Origin: Albugo candida
Taxonomy: Eukaryota > Oomycota > Peronosporomycetes > Albuginales > Albuginaceae
Direction: 5' to 3'
Assembly: GCA_905220665.1 (NCBI GenBank)
Contig: CAJNAR010000156.1
Location: forward strand, 434,001-498,000
DNA length: 64,000 nucleotides
Numbering within the stretch: the stretch's first letter is position 1; the number at the start of each line of letters is the position of its first letter. This document shows positions 61,298 through 64,000 of this stretch, one piece after another. Below the pieces are notes generated by a model. The model searched no databases, was not told where the DNA came from, and worked only from the letters and a program-made list of their open reading frames with translations. Position numbers and translations under genes: made by a program.

Positions 61298-63901
61298 CTA
61301 AATCACACTTGTTGCATCGTCAAAATCAAAAGTTTTCGCATTATTTTGCCTCATTGTGGACGTGACGATGCGCACGGATTCAATAGCGTCGTTTGTTAGT
61401 TCTTCGAAAATAACGAGATAATTGGGTTTATTTGCCACATGAAGCCATGCTACAGGAATCGAGTAATATCGCTGTACATACGCTCCATCAGCATCTCGAA
61501 TCAGCCAGTAACGTCCAAGATCATGGCCATTCAAGTATATTCGACCGCGATTCATCCCTTCACAATCCATTAACACCGATGTTTCATTATCCAAATTCAG
61601 CTGTTTCAGAATGAATGTTGTCATGTACCATTTCAGAGTCCGTTTTCGATCAAAATGTTTGTTCACTTTTCTCCATGGAACAGAGCTACTCCACACTGAT
61701 TCATGAATCTTAAGCTGCTCTCCTATGAGCCCAGAAAGCATCACCCACTGCTCATGAGCTCCAAACACTGGACCTTTTCCATCAATTTGCACATCACTAA
61801 CTATTCCTTTTCGATGATTTTCACCCAGACTATGGATTCCCAATGAAACAGATAAGATGCTCAGAGTTGAATTTGTGCCATAATTTATCAACGGCCCGAG
61901 GTCGAATCGAAACACGTTAGAGCAGTCGTTGCCTGGATACGCTAGATGTTGCTCGACAATAAATCTTCCATCTAAAAAAATCAAAAAACTATTCGCATCG
62001 CAAGCTGTGAACTTTATGAACGAAGACTTTGTTCCGTTCTTCTTAGATCCAACAGTATCCCATCGCACTTTTTTCTGATACATCAAATAGTCGGTTGTGT
62101 CTTGTGTAACAAGAAGCTGTTCGAGTGGGGTGTCATTCACTATTCGATCTCTCACGTTCTGAGGGTTTACATCCCATTCTGACCATATTTTCCAGTCCGA
62201 TTTTCGAAAACGAACTAACGGTGAATACCTTCGAGTAGATTTCGACCTCAATGTCTCTGGCACGTTCGAAGTGTTGTACAAAACAGTGTTATAATCCAAG
62301 ATAACAATACTTCGTGGAGGAAGACAATACTCCATCTGTTGATACCGCAAACACGCCCGATCGTTTTCTTGTGTGTTTTCCAGAAAAGAAATATTCCCGT
62401 AAACAAATGCCCGCTGTGTGTATTCGTTCGTGCCTCTCGGACCGAGCGGCATCGCGTGACCTATCTGTCTTTTAGTCGATAACAAAGCCTTGTTGCACCG
62501 AATCAATGTCTGATGAAGCTTGCGCAAATGCGAACGCTTTGGTTCATTATCTAAACCATCATGGTGCAGAATGGCTCCATCGGCATACATTGTTGTGACA
62601 CCTGCAGACGCTGTTCGTCCAAAGTTATTGCCGCCGTGATACATCTACATTTAGCCTTGATAACCGGTTGCCTTACAATCAAGCAAGAGAGCCGACTTAC
62701 GTAATAGTTATGCATGGCGCCACCAGCGGCAAACCAGCGCGCAACCACATATGCAACGTTTTCTGGGGATCGTTGATCATTTTGCTCATCCTGTGCGAAA
62801 CTATTCGTCGCCCACTTTTCGTACCAAGCTTCGTTTTCAGTCCAGATGAGAGGCTGTGACGGATGTGATTTCGACTGATTTTCTGCAAATTGAAAGCAGT
62901 CATTATCGTTACAGCTCGGTATCGTATTTACTGCAGCCGCTCCGTTGCACATGGTCCAGGGTATCCCAATAGCTAATCTGCGAGCCAATTGGGATATCCA
63001 CGCAACGTAGTCAGTGTCATGCCCGGTGTACTCATTTTCAATTTGAGCCATTATTATCGGTCCACCATTACTGGCAAAATATGGGCGCACCAAATTCACC
63101 ATGATAGAAAGAATCCGATCCATTTCTTGCTTCCACAATTCGTTGTTAGAGCGAACTTTCATCCCAGGAATACGATCCAACCATAATGGAAGACCTCCTC
63201 GATCCCACTCTGCACAAACTACCGACACAAAATTTGAGCAACGAAATCTAATAAACAGCGATCAACTTACCATAAGGTCCAAATCGGAGATGAACAAATA
63301 GTCCATGTGCTGCGATACGTTCGAGAAAATGCGTCAGATTTCCACGTTCTGCGAAATACAATGAGCCTCGTTTCGGCTCATGAAAATTCCAAAACACGTC
63401 TGAAGATAACATCAGATAGAACCAGACGACATAATAAACAGATGACGTACATAATTGCACCATATTGAGTCCATCTTCTTTAGCTTTGGCCAAAATTCTA
63501 TCCCAGCTTTCCGGTGTGCTTCGGGCGTAATGGATCGATCCCCCAAGAAGTATACTCGCTTTACCGTCAATTACAAATCCACGTTTGGTGTACTTGACAG
63601 CGTATCCGTTACGCTTGCTTTCAGTCCTCAGAGCATCATACGTTATGTATTGGTAGTGAGGAGCTTCGACAGGCTCATATAGAAGAAGTGGGTTGTTATT
63701 GCGTAGAGAGGGATTTCTAAAAACAATAAAAGTAGCAGATAGCATGATGATCCAGAAGCAAGCCGAATTGGCGCGATTGTAACATTTGGATCGACCAATC
63801 TTGTCGGAATTGGAGACATTGAAGGAATTGCGAGAGTTTTCATGTACTTCATGCAAAAGTGTGAGATCAGCTCCTTCGATGTCGCTTTTGTCTGGTGTCA
63901 T
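61298..63901 (-). CDS. Membrane-anchored GH35 beta-galactosidase
   Basis: Spliced protein of 814 residues; exons 63901-63451, 63399-63271, 63218-62701 and 62644-61298; introns 51, 52 and 56 nt. An N-terminal anchor (CFWIIMLSATFIVF, about 48-61) predicts a type II membrane or secreted form. GH35 blocks: GSIHYARSTPESWDRILAKA, MVQLYVFWNFHEP, RFGPYVCAEWDRGGLPLWL, IIMAQIENEY (acid/base Glu near 256), LIWTENEAW (nucleophile Glu near 321), NYYMYHGGNNFGRTAS and Y-D-(A)-type DGAILHHDG. The C-terminal half has jelly-roll blocks with YLNGHDLGRYW. Both catalytic glutamates are present. It would remove terminal beta-galactose from host or own wall polymers (inference). Confidence 0.92.
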
Positions 63902-64000
63902 AATTCGTTAATGAACTTGACTGATCAATGATTGCATACAGAAAATTTAACGTCAGTTATGTGTACCGTACATTTCTTGTTGTAATGTACTTCTAATCCA

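Noticed and set aside
1..64000. CRISPR arrays, bacterial operons, tRNA genes
   Set aside because: The DNA is eukaryotic with spliceosomal introns; no spaced repeat array or cloverleaf with a recognisable T-loop was found by eye.

Overview
This is a window of nuclear DNA from an oomycete (stramenopile), most probably a white-rust relative (Albugo lineage). The evidence is: very short, regular introns (48-69 nt, GT-AG) in tightly packed genes; oomycete-style proteins (START plus degenerate FYVE finger, DEP fusions, PH plus pathogen-related domain, a large CTL/PNS1 transporter); and a secreted cysteine-rich protein whose first module carries CHEC about 20 residues after its signal peptide, matching the CHxC motif described for Albugo effectors. 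The genus is inferred, not proven.

The window falls into two halves. Positions 1 to about 24.7 kb are gene-poor, accessory DNA. They hold a frame-broken multi-module CxxC/CHxC secreted-protein gene (2.5-4.5 kb), a 194-bp near-perfect tandem duplication (6.0-6.4 kb), remains of a non-LTR retrotransposon (about 10 kb), a decayed pogo-like DDE transposon (11.3-13.3 kb), and a nested transposon stack (13.6-19.8 kb). In the stack a long-TIR Mutator-like element (MULE-1) carries a 738-bp TIR element in its left arm, flanked by a perfect 8-bp duplication, and a second MULE (MULE-2) in its right half. A diverged aspartic-protease-like secreted protein lies at 20.8-21.6 kb.

Positions 24.7-64 kb are dense, mostly conserved housekeeping genes, often 25-100 bp apart. 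In order: an SR-rich nuclear protein, aspartyl/asparaginyl beta-hydroxylase-like protein, TRAPPC6/Trs33, PEX22-like peroxin, an amphipathic Ala/Lys protein, R2R3-MYB, a COX7C-like subunit, an FSH1-type serine hydrolase, a LYR-family mitochondrial protein, EMC3, a TALE homeodomain protein, CISD2, an HTH protein derived from a transposase, START-FYVE, PH plus pathogen-related protein, a TrpG/PabA glutamine amidotransferase, DEP plus a degenerate ADP-ribosylglycohydrolase-like domain, an EamA transporter with a long unknown N-terminus, RCC1-BTB, a TPR glycosyltransferase, LC8 dynein light chain, a CTL/PNS1 choline-transporter-like protein, ribosomal protein eS28, a CAT-type amino-acid permease, phosphopantetheine adenylyltransferase, a secreted acidic-repeat protein, and a membrane-anchored GH35 beta-galactosidase.

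Exon-intron structures were rebuilt by hand for TRAPPC6, the Ala/Lys protein, MYB, FSH1, LYR, EMC3, CISD2, TrpG, RCC1-BTB, TPR-GT, eS28, PPAT and GH35. In each case the splices restore a family-typical sequence. Together the genes cover ER, mitochondrial and peroxisomal maintenance, lipid signalling, transport and nutrient uptake, plus a few candidate secreted host-interaction proteins. No rRNA or tRNA gene and no CRISPR array was recognised.
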